From Zobellia galactanivorans (GTDB taxonomy: Bacteria > Bacteroidota > Bacteroidia > Flavobacteriales > Flavobacteriaceae): a DNA stretch of 64,000 nucleotides. Both the position numbers and the translations under genes were made by a program. The stretch spans positions 1,422,501 to 1,486,500 of the forward strand of contig NC_015844.1 in the NCBI RefSeq assembly GCF_000973105.1. Direction: 5' to 3'. The notes under the pieces were generated by a model. The model saw only the letters and a program-made list of their open reading frames with translations, ran no database searches and was not told the DNA's origin. Shown here one piece after another: positions 53,312 through 62,405 of this stretch; position 1 is the stretch's first letter, and every line of letters starts with the position of its first letter.

Positions 53312-54397
53312 TTAATTAATTTTTCGGGCTCCCCTTCCAACATGGTCGTGAATGAACTGTCCGTTTTGACAATAGCCCGCCAGTTCATCGGCAATAAAGC
53401 GTTCCACCAAGGCCTTTTCGTTTTTAGGATAAAGCACATGAACGTTGGCCCCGGCATCTAAGGTAAAACACACATGGGTCTTGGTTGCCTCACGGTAAGC
53501 CCATATTCTATTGATGATCTCAAGGGTATTCGGCTTCATCAGTATAAAGTAGGGGCGACTGGTCATCATCATGGCGTGAAGCGTAAGTGCCTCACTTTCT
53601 ACAAGCCCAATAAATTCATCGAGATTACCACTCTCAAAAATAGACCGTAGTTTCGAAAGGTTTTCATGAGCTTGGTCAAATCGTTGTTTTGAAAACGGGT
53701 GATTGTGCATCAAATCATGTCCTACCGTACTGCTTACCTGCTTTTGACCTTTATCGACCAAAAGAATGGTATCGCAATAGTCATTAAAAACCGAATGGAC
53801 TTTATAAGGATATTCAATACCGTACAGATCGGAACTACCCTCGGTTCCCGCGTGTTCGCCCCATTGCACCAAACTACCCTTGATACTGCGGGCGGCACTT
53901 CCCGAACCCAATCGCGCCAAAAACGAAGCCTTCCGATTGAAAAAATCGGCCGACATGCCAGGGTCCAAATTCCGTTCTATTTCCATAAGGCACAGCGCCA
54001 AGGCGCTCATACCTGAAGCCGATGATGCAATACCACTGCTATGCGGAAACGAATTGGACGTTTCTATTTCAAAATGATATTCCTTCAAAAACGGAAGATA
54101 TGGGTATACCCGTTCAAAAAACGTTTTGATTTTTGGCTTGAAGCCTTCCTCTTTCTTACCGTCCAAAGAAATCTCAAAGGAAAAAGCATCGTTTGGCCTA
54201 TCGGCTTTTCTATATGAAAGGGTCGTTACCGTGGCACACTCGTTCAATGTAAAGCTGATGGACGGGTTAGCGGGTATTTGGTTTTCCTTTTTTCCCCAAT
54301 ATTTCACCAAAGCAATGTTACTGGGAGACTTGTACCTTGTGTTTCCAGATGCAACGGGCTTAGTATAGGGCGAAGGAATAAATTCTTTTACGGTCAT
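53312..54397 (-). CDS. mvaD: Diphosphomevalonate decarboxylase
   Basis: Converts mevalonate diphosphate to isopentenyl diphosphate. 361 residues from MTVKEFIPSPYTKPVA. Motifs: PSNIALVKYWGK, FPHSSGIASSASGMSALALCL (ATP loop), and FLARLGSGSAARSIKG with the catalytic Asp/Ser region; FTLDAGANVHVLY near the end. An upstream in-frame Met at 54463 would put 22 extra residues with no homology, so I chose ATG 54397, which also follows the TATCTTTG element. Confidence 0.95.
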   Translation of the reverse strand: MTVKEFIPSPYTKPVASGNTRYKSPSNIALVKYWGKKENQIPANPSISFTLNECATVTTLSYRKADRPNDAFSFEISLDGKKEEGFKPKIKTFFERVYPYLPFLKEYHFEIETSNSFPHSSGIASSASGMSALALCLMEIERNLDPGMSADFFNRKASFLARLGSGSAARSIKGSLVQWGEHAGTEGSSDLYGIEYPYKVHSVFNDYCDTILLVDKGQKQVSSTVGHDLMHNHPFSKQRFDQAHENLSKLRSIFESGNLDEFIGLVESEALTLHAMMMTSRPYFILMKPNTLEIINRIWAYREATKTHVCFTLDAGANVHVLYPKNEKALVERFIADELAGYCQNGQFIHDHVGRGARKIN

Positions 54398-54413
54398 CGG
54401 GAAATATTTTGTG

Positions 54414-54421
54414 CAAAGATA
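54414..54421 (-). promoter_or_regulatory. Putative -7 element (TATCTTTG) for mvaD
   Basis: Perfect TAnnTTTG on the minus strand, 16 bases before the mvaD ATG and 4 bases from an 18-base dyad. Confidence 0.5.
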
Positions 54422-54425
54422 GTTT

Positions 54426-54443
54426 TTACAACAAATGTTGTAA
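54426..54443. promoter_or_regulatory. 18-base dyad between mvaD and tspO (putative operator)
   Basis: TTACAACAAATGTTGTAA: 8-bp arms around AA. It sits just upstream of the mvaD -7 element, where a repressor would block the polymerase, and 46 bases before the tspO start. ACA...TGT dyads are bound by BlaI/MecI- and TetR-type repressors, but no such gene is nearby. Confidence 0.5.
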
Positions 54444-54489
54444 TAGCCAAAAGAATAAATCACTAATTTAGAGCTTAAAGCTTCCCGTT

Positions 54490-54963
54490 TTGAAAAAGAA
54501 AGCCCTCTATATCACCTTTGCCATAAGTATTTGTCTGGCCATTGGCTTTTTATCAAGTTTCGCTACCCAAAGTTCGGTAAACGATTGGTTCACTACGCTC
54601 AACAAACCGAGTTTCAACCCACCTAGCTGGCTTTTTGCCCCCGTATGGACGGTACTTTATATCATGATGGGAGTGGCCGCCGGCATTGTCTGGGCCAAGG
54701 GGCTTTACCACCTTTGGGTAAAGACGGCATTGTACCATTTCGGGTTTCAGCTATTGCTCAACGCCGCTTGGAGCATTGTTTTCTTCGGATTAAAGGAACC
54801 GCTTTGGGCCCTTTTCGTAATTATTGCCCTGGTCATTGTGCTATCCTTGACCATAAAATGGTTCAAGGTAGTGAGCAAAACCGCCGCTTGGCTGCTCGTA
54901 CCCTACCTCTTGTGGGTGTGCTTTGCCACCGTTCTGAACTATAAGCTTTGGGAACTCAACTAG
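54490..54963 (+). CDS. tspO: TspO/MBR-family membrane protein
   Basis: 157 residues, five membrane helices. Signature W-F-T-T-L-N-K-P-S-F-N-P-P-S-W-L-F-A-P-V-W (given as separate residues) near 33-53 and L-L-N-A-A-W-S-I-V-F-F near 95. Binds tetrapyrroles and isoprenoid-like lipids; in bacteria it is linked to stress and porphyrin handling. The start is a TTG; no ATG is nearby in frame. Divergent from mvaD. Confidence 0.94.
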   Translation: MKKKALYITFAISICLAIGFLSSFATQSSVNDWFTTLNKPSFNPPSWLFAPVWTVLYIMMGVAAGIVWAKGLYHLWVKTALYHFGFQLLLNAAWSIVFFGLKEPLWALFVIIALVIVLSLTIKWFKVVSKTAAWLLVPYLLWVCFATVLNYKLWELN

Positions 54964-54970
54964 CATCGCC

Positions 54971-55510
54971 CTACGAGGCCATTTCCAGTAACTTGACCAT
55001 GGTACCGTAATTACGGGCAGTAGCCTCAACCTTTAATTTTCCTTCGATACGATTGTTATTCAATTTTGCCTTACCGTACCCGGCTTTACAAAGTAAGTAT
55101 ACACAAAAATCGGTAATTGTAAAATCTTCATTGGCATAGGTTTCCCTACCAAAAGTCGCCGACCGTTCTTTTTCAGGTGGGTTTTTCAACAATACGAAAT
55201 ACACTTGTTTCCTTGAAATGGCCCCTGCATCGGTAAATGGATTGCCCATAACAAGGTTTTCGAATTCCTTTTTCGTTTTCACGAGAACGGGTACTTCAAA
55301 CCCAAAGCTACTTTTGATGTGTTCCGTAATTGAAGCTTCAAGGCCGCCTGTATCGTCTTTATGACTTTGGAAGACCACATTGCCGCTTTGTATATAGGTT
55401 TTTACATTCAAAAAACCCATATCATTCAACATGGTGCGCAAGTCGGCCATAGGAAGCCTTTTTTTTCCACCGACGTTTATTCCCCTTAAAAGAGCGATAT
55501 ATACTTTCAT
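54971..55510 (-). CDS. DUF1697 protein
   Basis: 179 residues: MKVYIALLRGINVGGKKRLPMADLR, VKTYIQSGNVVFQS and the C-terminal VEATARNYGTMVKLLEMA are the standard DUF1697 marks. The domain has no established function. Overlaps the BaiN-like gene by 4 bases, so they are co-translated; convergent with tspO with only 7 bases between. Confidence 0.93.
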   Translation of the reverse strand: MKVYIALLRGINVGGKKRLPMADLRTMLNDMGFLNVKTYIQSGNVVFQSHKDDTGGLEASITEHIKSSFGFEVPVLVKTKKEFENLVMGNPFTDAGAISRKQVYFVLLKNPPEKERSATFGRETYANEDFTITDFCVYLLCKAGYGKAKLNNNRIEGKLKVEATARNYGTMVKLLEMAS

Positions 55511-56793
55511 TTAAAAGCATTTGCGATGGCCTGTGCGGCAATATAGCCCCCGGTCCATGCATTTTGAAAATTGAAGCCCCCTGTTATAGCATCTACATCG
55601 ATAACCTCGCCTGCAAAGTACATTCCAGGTAATTTTTTACTCTCGTAGGTTTTAAAATTGATTTCCTTTAAATCGATTCCCCCGGCCGTAACAAACTCCT
55701 CTTTAAAGGTGCTTTTCCCATCAATTTTCAACTCACATTCCGTAAGTTGACGGGCCAACTTCTCCAATTGGCTCTTGGTGATATCGGCCCATTTATCGGT
55801 TTCGGAAATATCGGAAGCCCTAACTAGGTTCGTCCATAAACGACGGGGCACTTCCACCGCCTTGGTTCGTAGCACAGTTTTTTTTGCCTCTATTTCCTTG
55901 ATTTCAGAGAAGAGCCCCATTAAACCTTCAAAATTGTATTCGGGCAACCAATTTACCCGAATCTTAAAGCGGTACTCCATCTCGTTCAATACACGGGCTC
56001 CCCATGCCGACAGTTTTAAAATAGCAGGCCCGCTCAAACCCCAATGGGTTATAAGCAAGGGGCCATCGGAAGTTAAAATAGCCGATTTGCCGTTGTTACT
56101 TTTCAGTTTTGTGGTGACCTTTGACTGATACACCCGATTTTCGAATACCTCGACCTCGGCCATAGTACTTACCCCGGGTATACCGGAAATACGCTTGTCC
56201 TTACAATTGAAAGTGAACAATGAAGGTACGGCAGGAACTAGGGAGTGGCCAAGATCTTTTAAAAGTTTCCATATCTTGGGATTGCTTCCGGTAGCGACCA
56301 CAACTTTTTTACATTGATATTGATGCTTGATAGTGGTAATCTGCCAGGCCGTTTCATGATTTTCCATGGGAAGGGACTCAATTGCGGAAACGGCACTATG
56401 TTTTAAAACCTTAATACCCAAACGGGCCGCTTCCCCTAAAAAACAATCAATAATGGTCTGCGATGAATCGGAGGTAGGAAACATACGCCCGTCCGGTTCT
56501 ATTTTTAGGTTTATTCCCCTTTCCTCAAAAAAGGCTACGGTATCGCCACTACAATAGGTATGGAAGGGGCCTAAAAGTTCTTTCTCTCCCCTCGGGTAGT
56601 TCTTTACCAGTTCCCTTGGGTCAAATTCGGCATGGGTTACATTGCACCGGCCGCCCCCGGAAACCTTCACCTTGCCCAAAACGTCCTTACCACGCTCGAG
56701 AATCGCAATTTTCAAATGGGGCCTTGCCTCCGCAATATGTATTGCTGTATAAAACCCGGCCGCACCACCACCTATGACTATTACATCGAACAT
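55507..56793 (-). CDS. BaiN/RdsA-type (HI0933) flavoprotein
   Basis: 428-residue NAD(P)/FAD-dependent oxidoreductase: FDVIVIGGGAAGFYTAIHIA (FAD loop), KVKVSGGGRCNVTHAEF (family signature), VVATGSNPKIW and the C-terminal GMYFAGEVIDVDAITGGFNFQ. The reaction is not defined for most members. Its start overlaps the GDPD gene stop by one base. Confidence 0.93.
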   Translation of the reverse strand: MFDVIVIGGGAAGFYTAIHIAEARPHLKIAILERGKDVLGKVKVSGGGRCNVTHAEFDPRELVKNYPRGEKELLGPFHTYCSGDTVAFFEERGINLKIEPDGRMFPTSDSSQTIIDCFLGEAARLGIKVLKHSAVSAIESLPMENHETAWQITTIKHQYQCKKVVVATGSNPKIWKLLKDLGHSLVPAVPSLFTFNCKDKRISGIPGVSTMAEVEVFENRVYQSKVTTKLKSNNGKSAILTSDGPLLITHWGLSGPAILKLSAWGARVLNEMEYRFKIRVNWLPEYNFEGLMGLFSEIKEIEAKKTVLRTKAVEVPRRLWTNLVRASDISETDKWADITKSQLEKLARQLTECELKIDGKSTFKEEFVTAGGIDLKEINFKTYESKKLPGMYFAGEVIDVDAITGGFNFQNAWTGGYIAAQAIANAFK

Positions 56794-57542
56794 TATTCTA
56801 TGCGTTCAGGATAATTGGTAATGATACCATCTACGCCCAATCGTTTCATTTGCAGTATATCTTGGGGGTCGTTTACCGTCCAAGGGTAGATCTTGAAGCC
56901 TGCTTCCTTTATCTTTTGGGTATTCTTAGCCGTGAGCCGTTTAAAATTAGGGTTGACGGCCTCTGCATTCAAGTCCTCACCAATGACAAGCCCCCCTAAG
57001 GGATTCCCTTCCGTCAATATGGCGATACGGACATCGGTATTCAGAGCGCGCATGTCCCGCAGTTCCTCCCACTCAAAACTGGAAATGATAAAATCGTCCA
57101 GCTTCCATTTCCCCGTCTTTACAGCGGCTTCCATCATGGTATTTACATCGGCCGCGGTGTTTCTTCCTTTTAGCTCGATATTGAGCTGGGTCCTTCCCCC
57201 CATAACCTCCAAGACTTCTTGAAGCGTGGGTATCTTATGCCCACCTTCTAGGGTCAAAGCCTTCAGTTCGGCCAGGCTATAGCTCTCTATTGCCCCCTCC
57301 CCATCGGTCAAGCGTTCTACGCTATCGTCGTGAAACACTACGATTTCACCGCTTTTGATCTTGAAAACATCAATTTCCAACATATCTACCCCCATTTCCA
57401 TGGCTTTTTCAATAGAGGCTATGGTATTCTCGGTTTCATGCCCCATGGCCCCACGGTGACCAATAACAAGCGGTTTTTTATTTTCCATACAACTCGATAC
57501 AACTAAAACACAAAAGATAGCCAGAACGGACAACTTATTCAT
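56793..57542 (-). CDS. Glycerophosphodiester phosphodiesterase, lipoprotein
   Basis: 249 residues with lipobox S-S-C (Cys 18), so exported and lipid-anchored. Catalytic pattern: VIGHRGAMGHETENTI (His-Arg, Glu), MLEIDVFKIKSGEIVVFHDDSVERLTDG split into E-x-D and H-D, IELKG, and C-terminal YPWTVND. It cleaves glycerophosphodiesters to glycerol-3-phosphate. Confidence 0.94.
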   Translation of the reverse strand: MNKLSVLAIFCVLVVSSCMENKKPLVIGHRGAMGHETENTIASIEKAMEMGVDMLEIDVFKIKSGEIVVFHDDSVERLTDGEGAIESYSLAELKALTLEGGHKIPTLQEVLEVMGGRTQLNIELKGRNTAADVNTMMEAAVKTGKWKLDDFIISSFEWEELRDMRALNTDVRIAILTEGNPLGGLVIGEDLNAEAVNPNFKRLTAKNTQKIKEAGFKIYPWTVNDPQDILQMKRLGVDGIITNYPERIE

Positions 57543-57548
57543 GATATA

Positions 57549-59327
57549 TTATTTTACAATGAAAATAAAGGATTCCAACGGATCGATATCGATACGCACC
57601 TGGGCGGAGGCATTCTCTACCCTTAAAATTTTTTCTACGCCGTAAAGCGCATCTACGATAGTATGTTCGCCATCTGACAATTGCCATTCGCGAACTATAT
57701 TTTCAGGAAGCTTCAGTTCAAAACCGAACCAATCGTTGGCATCAAAATTAGAGATAATGATCAACTTCTCGTTTTCGGACCACCGTACATAGGAAAGTAC
57801 ATGGTGGTTATAATATTCGGTATGGTCTTTATTATAAAAATGAATGTCTTGGTACGCCCCCATCAAGGCATCACTCTTGACCGTAAACGTCAACAAACGT
57901 TGATAGAAATCGCGTAATTCCGCCTCATTTCCAGAAAGCTGCCCACCGTCGAACTTTTTATCGTTCAACCACCTTTGATGGTGGGGTACGCCGATATAAT
58001 CGAAGATGGACGTTCGGCTAGGCCCACCGAAACCCGCTTTTTCCGCGGCGGGCTCGCCTACTTCCTGCCCGAAATAAACCATGATAGGCGCCGTGGTCAT
58101 CGTTGCCGACACCACCATGGCCGGTTTTCCCTTTCTGGCATCACCGGCAAACTCTGGGGAAGCAATACGCTGCTCATCGTGGTTTTCCAAGAAATGCAAC
58201 AAGTGATGTTCAATATCCTTGGTTCCGTTTTTAACTACGGGGATATGGTCTGTCCATCCGTTGCCCTGCATGATGTGCTTTAGGGAATCGTACATCTCCA
58301 CCTTGTCGTAGAGGTAGTCCATCTTACCCTTAAAAATATAATTTCGGTATTCGTTGGGGTTGTAGACCTCAGCCATTAAAAAGGCCTCCGGATTTTTCAT
58401 CTTGATGTTCGAGTTCATATAGCTCCAAAACTCTACCGGCACCATTTCCGCCATGTCATAACGAAATCCGTCTACGCCCATATCTATCCAATACAGCGCT
58501 ATATCCTTAAATTTCACCCAAGAATCGGGTACCGACCTTTTTTGCCAAAACTCATAATGAGCCTTATGGTCTTTTGCCCCAAAATCATCGGCCAAGACTT
58601 CAAAATCGTAAGAACCATCGGGTCGTACGCCATAATTTATTTTGACCGTTTCGTACCAATCATTAAAATCGGGTTGCGCCAAACGCGAACCGTTACCGGT
58701 CCATTTTGCCGGGTTTTCATAAAATTTATGGTCGACCCCCTTATGTTTTTCCCCGCCCAAGGGCAAATAACCATCACGCCATTCGGGCACTTGAAAAGGC
58801 GTGCTGGGGATGTAGTAAAAATTGTTATCCCGGTGGTATTCTACCGAAGTATCGTCGGAGGCCCCAAAGGGTTCTTGCCCTTCAGGTGTAGATTTTCCCT
58901 CATAATTTCGCGCCACGTGATTGGGCACAATATCAATAATCACTTTAAGTTGCGATTTATGCGTACGGTCGATCAAATCGACAAACTCCTGTAACCTGTT
59001 TTCAGGCCGATCGGCCAAATCGGGATTGACGTTGTAGTAATCTTTTACGGCATAGGGCGAACCCGCCCTTCCCTTGACCACATCGGGGTCGTCGTTTGAA
59101 ATACCATAGGCCGTATAGTCATTGATAACGGCATGATGGGGTACACCGGTGTACCATATGTGCGTCACGCCCAGGTTTTTGATCTCTTGCAGGGCCTTTT
59201 TTGAGAAATCCGAAAATTTACCCACCCCGTTCTCTTCAATGGTACCCCATGGTTTATTGTTGGTATTTGTATTACCGAACAACCTGGCAAACACCTGATA
59301 AACGACCTTTTTTTTACTTCCGCCCAT
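57549..59327 (-). CDS. GH13 alpha-amylase-family enzyme, cytoplasmic
   Basis: 592 residues, no signal peptide. GH13 regions: D-I-V-P-N-H (132-137), G-V-D-G-F-R-Y-D-M-A-E-M with nucleophile Asp291, acid/base Glu320 in L-M-A-E-V-Y, and E-N-H-D (381-384). A C-terminal beta domain follows (about 500-592). In the malQ/maltose setting it likely trims maltodextrins in the cytoplasm. It is 3 bases from GH65 and 6 from GDPD. Confidence 0.93.
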   Translation of the reverse strand: MGGSKKKVVYQVFARLFGNTNTNNKPWGTIEENGVGKFSDFSKKALQEIKNLGVTHIWYTGVPHHAVINDYTAYGISNDDPDVVKGRAGSPYAVKDYYNVNPDLADRPENRLQEFVDLIDRTHKSQLKVIIDIVPNHVARNYEGKSTPEGQEPFGASDDTSVEYHRDNNFYYIPSTPFQVPEWRDGYLPLGGEKHKGVDHKFYENPAKWTGNGSRLAQPDFNDWYETVKINYGVRPDGSYDFEVLADDFGAKDHKAHYEFWQKRSVPDSWVKFKDIALYWIDMGVDGFRYDMAEMVPVEFWSYMNSNIKMKNPEAFLMAEVYNPNEYRNYIFKGKMDYLYDKVEMYDSLKHIMQGNGWTDHIPVVKNGTKDIEHHLLHFLENHDEQRIASPEFAGDARKGKPAMVVSATMTTAPIMVYFGQEVGEPAAEKAGFGGPSRTSIFDYIGVPHHQRWLNDKKFDGGQLSGNEAELRDFYQRLLTFTVKSDALMGAYQDIHFYNKDHTEYYNHHVLSYVRWSENEKLIIISNFDANDWFGFELKLPENIVREWQLSDGEHTIVDALYGVEKILRVENASAQVRIDIDPLESFIFIVK

Positions 59328-59330
59328 GGA

Positions 59331-61634
59331 TTAAACGACTTTTAGCTTGTTCGGCTTCAGAACGACGCGCTCGCCGTTTAAGCGAATGGACATATCATCT
59401 TGGCCGTTCAATAAGAATTCGGTACTATTCTTTTTTACCGTCACTTTAAGGATTCGGTTTCTAAAGTTGATCTTGAAGGAATAGGCTTCCCACTGTTCCG
59501 GTATTTTCGGCTCAAACGAAAGTTTATCGTCTACGATCCGCATGCCCCCAAAACCTTCTACGATACTCATCCAAGTACCGGCCATAGAGGTAATATGCAG
59601 GCCTTCTTCCACTTCTTTGTTGTAATCATCAAGGTCTAGGCGCGATGTTCTTAAGTAAAACATATAGGCCTGTTGCATACGATTGAGCTTTGCCGCCTGT
59701 ATACTATGCACACAGGGCGACAATGAAGATTCGTGTACCGTAAAAGGTTCGTAGAAATCAAAATGCTTTTCGAGTTCTTCTTCCGTAAAATGGTCTTCAA
59801 AGAAATAGAAGCCTTGAAGTACATCGGCCTGTTTGATGTATGGGGAGCGAAGAATGCGGTCCCAACTCCATTTTTGATTGATAGGCCTCTGGTTTTTAGG
59901 AAGCTGGTCGACCGTAATCAACTCCTTGTCCAAAAAGCCATCCTGTTGCAAAAACACGCCTTTTTCCTCGGAATATGGAAAGTATATATTACCGGCCACC
60001 TTCTTCCATTGTGAAACTTCGCTATCGGTCAATTTGGTCTTTCCTATTACCCTACGGTAGTCATCGTTATAGCCGTCTTCGACTTTCTGCAACTGCTCTA
60101 CGGCGAAGTCGATGCACCACTTGGCCAAATAGTTGGTATACCAGTTATTGTTGACATTGTTCTCGTATTCGTTGGGTCCGGTAACCCCCAAGATAACGTA
60201 TTTGTTCTTTGCGGTTGAAAAGCTCGCCCGCTGGTGCCAGAAACGCGCGATGCCAATAAGCACTTCAAGTCCCATTTCAGGGATATACGAATAGTCGCCC
60301 GTAAACCGATAGTAGTTGTAAATAGCAAAAGCTATGGCCCCGTTACGGTGGATTTCCTCAAAAGTAATCTCCCATTCGTTATGGCACTCCTCCCCGTTCA
60401 TGGTAACCATGGGATAAAGGGCGGCGCCATTGGAAAAACCTAATTTTTGAGCGTTCTCGATAGCCTTTTCAAGGTGGTTGTACCGGTATTTCAACAAACT
60501 CCGGGCAACGTTCTGGTCTTTGGTGGCCATATAGAAAGGGATACAATAAGCTTCGGTATCCCAATAGGTGCTACCTCCGTATTTTTCCCCGGTAAACCCT
60601 TTAGGGCCAATATTCAACCGGGAATCTTTTCCCAGATAGGTTTGGTTCAACTGAAAAATATTAAAACGGATACCTTGTTGCGCCTTAATATCGCCTGCAA
60701 TCGTGATATCGCTCATTTCCCAAATTTTGGCCCATGCCTGTTTTTGCTTTTCGAGAAGCGTATCGAAACCCAATTCGAAAGCTTTGCCCAAGGCTGTTCT
60801 TGAGGCTTCTACCAAAGCAGAGGCCTGGTGATTTCTCGACACGGTATACCCTCCGAATTTATGGAGCGACAAAGTCTCACCTTGCTTGGCCATTTGAACA
60901 TACTCATGGGCCACGCGCATATCGGCCGTATGTTCCGCAGGCTTAGCGATCAAGGCCTGGCCATTGAGGAACAATCTGTTTTCCATAAACGTACAGGTCT
61001 CGAAATGGGTTTTCATTGTATGGGCCTCTATGAAGGCCTGACCCGCTTCGGATCTGACCGAGGTGGTGTTCCAGAACTTATCGTCCCAATTGGAATCCTC
61101 GTTGGTAATACCGCTATCTAAATAGGGAACAAACTTAATTTCCGCATCGGCATTTTCGGGGGTGATTTCATAATTGATGGCCCCTACCTCATCTAAATCA
61201 AGTGACAAGAAACGGGTAACCTTTACCGACACCTGCGTGCCATTGGGCAGCACAGCGGTAAAAACACGGAGGTACCAACCTTCTTTCATATTCAGTTCCC
61301 GACTAAATCGGTCTACTTTTTTACAAGTGTTCAGATCTAGGGCTTCGCCATTGATATAAACATCTATACCAATCCAACTAGGCGCATTTAAAACCTTTGC
61401 AAAATATTCGGGATAGCCATTTTTCCACCACCCGACACGGGTCTTGTCGGGATAGTAAACCCCAGCGATATAACTACCTTGAAAGGTTTCTCCCGAATAC
61501 TGTTCCTCAAAGTTGGCCCGTTGCCCCATAGCCCCGTTGCCGATGCTAAAAATACTTTCGGAAGACTTGACCAATTCCTTATCAAACCCCTCTTCGATTA
61601 TCGACCAGGGGTCGGCTTTTATATACTCTTGCAT
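59331..61634 (-). CDS. GH65 maltose phosphorylase-type enzyme
   Basis: 767 residues, no signal peptide. N-terminal beta-sandwich (about 1-270), (alpha/alpha)6 barrel with the family catalytic-acid segment G-E-E-C-H-N-E-W-E-I-T-F-E-E-I-H-R-N (about residue 415), and phosphate-site region near 600. With pgmB next to it, the likely reaction is maltose + phosphate to glucose + beta-glucose-1-phosphate; kojibiose or trehalose phosphorylase are possible alternatives. Confidence 0.92.
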   Translation of the reverse strand: MQEYIKADPWSIIEEGFDKELVKSSESIFSIGNGAMGQRANFEEQYSGETFQGSYIAGVYYPDKTRVGWWKNGYPEYFAKVLNAPSWIGIDVYINGEALDLNTCKKVDRFSRELNMKEGWYLRVFTAVLPNGTQVSVKVTRFLSLDLDEVGAINYEITPENADAEIKFVPYLDSGITNEDSNWDDKFWNTTSVRSEAGQAFIEAHTMKTHFETCTFMENRLFLNGQALIAKPAEHTADMRVAHEYVQMAKQGETLSLHKFGGYTVSRNHQASALVEASRTALGKAFELGFDTLLEKQKQAWAKIWEMSDITIAGDIKAQQGIRFNIFQLNQTYLGKDSRLNIGPKGFTGEKYGGSTYWDTEAYCIPFYMATKDQNVARSLLKYRYNHLEKAIENAQKLGFSNGAALYPMVTMNGEECHNEWEITFEEIHRNGAIAFAIYNYYRFTGDYSYIPEMGLEVLIGIARFWHQRASFSTAKNKYVILGVTGPNEYENNVNNNWYTNYLAKWCIDFAVEQLQKVEDGYNDDYRRVIGKTKLTDSEVSQWKKVAGNIYFPYSEEKGVFLQQDGFLDKELITVDQLPKNQRPINQKWSWDRILRSPYIKQADVLQGFYFFEDHFTEEELEKHFDFYEPFTVHESSLSPCVHSIQAAKLNRMQQAYMFYLRTSRLDLDDYNKEVEEGLHITSMAGTWMSIVEGFGGMRIVDDKLSFEPKIPEQWEAYSFKINFRNRILKVTVKKNSTEFLLNGQDDMSIRLNGERVVLKPNKLKVV

Positions 61635-61669
61635 ATGATTAAAGTTTTAAGGGTAAAAAGATGATGAAC

Positions 61670-62332
61670 TTAAGCTTGAACCGATGTCAAGCTTTCAAGA
61701 AAAGCAAGGCTCATTTCGGTAAAGTCGTTGAAATTATAATCCGCCTCAGAAAGAATCTGGGCATCGCCGATACCAATGCTTATCATATCGGCATTGTTGG
61801 CCGCCTGTATGCCCGCAACCGCATCTTCAAATACGACACAGTTTTCGGGGGCCACATTCAATTTTCGGGCCGCGATCAAAAACACTTCGGGGTCCGGTTT
61901 TGCCTTGCTTACATCGTTACCATCAACAATGGCATCAAAAGAAGGTAAAAGTTTGACCTTTTCCAAAATAGGGCGTGCATTTTTACTTGCCGAACCTAGG
62001 GCAATGGGAATATTTCTATCCTTCAGAAAACCTATGACCTTGGGCACATCGGGCAAAATTTCCGAAGCGTCCATTTTTTCTATATACTCAAGATAGTCCT
62101 CATTTTTTTCGACCATCCATCGATCAAACTGTTCTTGGGTAGCGGTAATCCCCCCTATATCAAGAAGAATCTCAAGACATCGTTTACGACTTACCCCTTT
62201 GAAGAGTTCGTTCTGTTCTTTTGTAAATTCAAATCCAAGTTCATTGGCCAGTTTTTTCCAAGCCAAATAATGATATTTTGCGGTGTCGACAATGACTCCG
62301 TCAAGATCAAATATAAACGCTGATGCTCCCAT
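61670..62332 (-). CDS. pgmB: Beta-phosphoglucomutase
   Basis: 220-residue HAD enzyme: FIFDLDGVIVDTAKYHYLAW (nucleophile Asp and acid Asp), ELFKGVSRKRCLEILL, PIALGSASKNA, and KAKPDPEVFL plus VVFEDAVAGIQAA (metal site). Converts beta-glucose-1-phosphate from the GH65 step to glucose-6-phosphate. Confidence 0.95.
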   Translation of the reverse strand: MGASAFIFDLDGVIVDTAKYHYLAWKKLANELGFEFTKEQNELFKGVSRKRCLEILLDIGGITATQEQFDRWMVEKNEDYLEYIEKMDASEILPDVPKVIGFLKDRNIPIALGSASKNARPILEKVKLLPSFDAIVDGNDVSKAKPDPEVFLIAARKLNVAPENCVVFEDAVAGIQAANNADMISIGIGDAQILSEADYNFNDFTEMSLAFLESLTSVQA

Positions 62333-62405
62333 ATAATTTTAATGTTTTTAATTATAAATCAACCGACATCAACCCGACCCAGCCACTGTTAGGTGTCTGG
62401 CCATT

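Noticed and set aside
53141-53461. 106-residue plus-strand frame in the mvaD-mvk gap
   Set aside because: About half overlaps mvaD antisense, no motif is recognised, and it includes the hairpin; likely chance.
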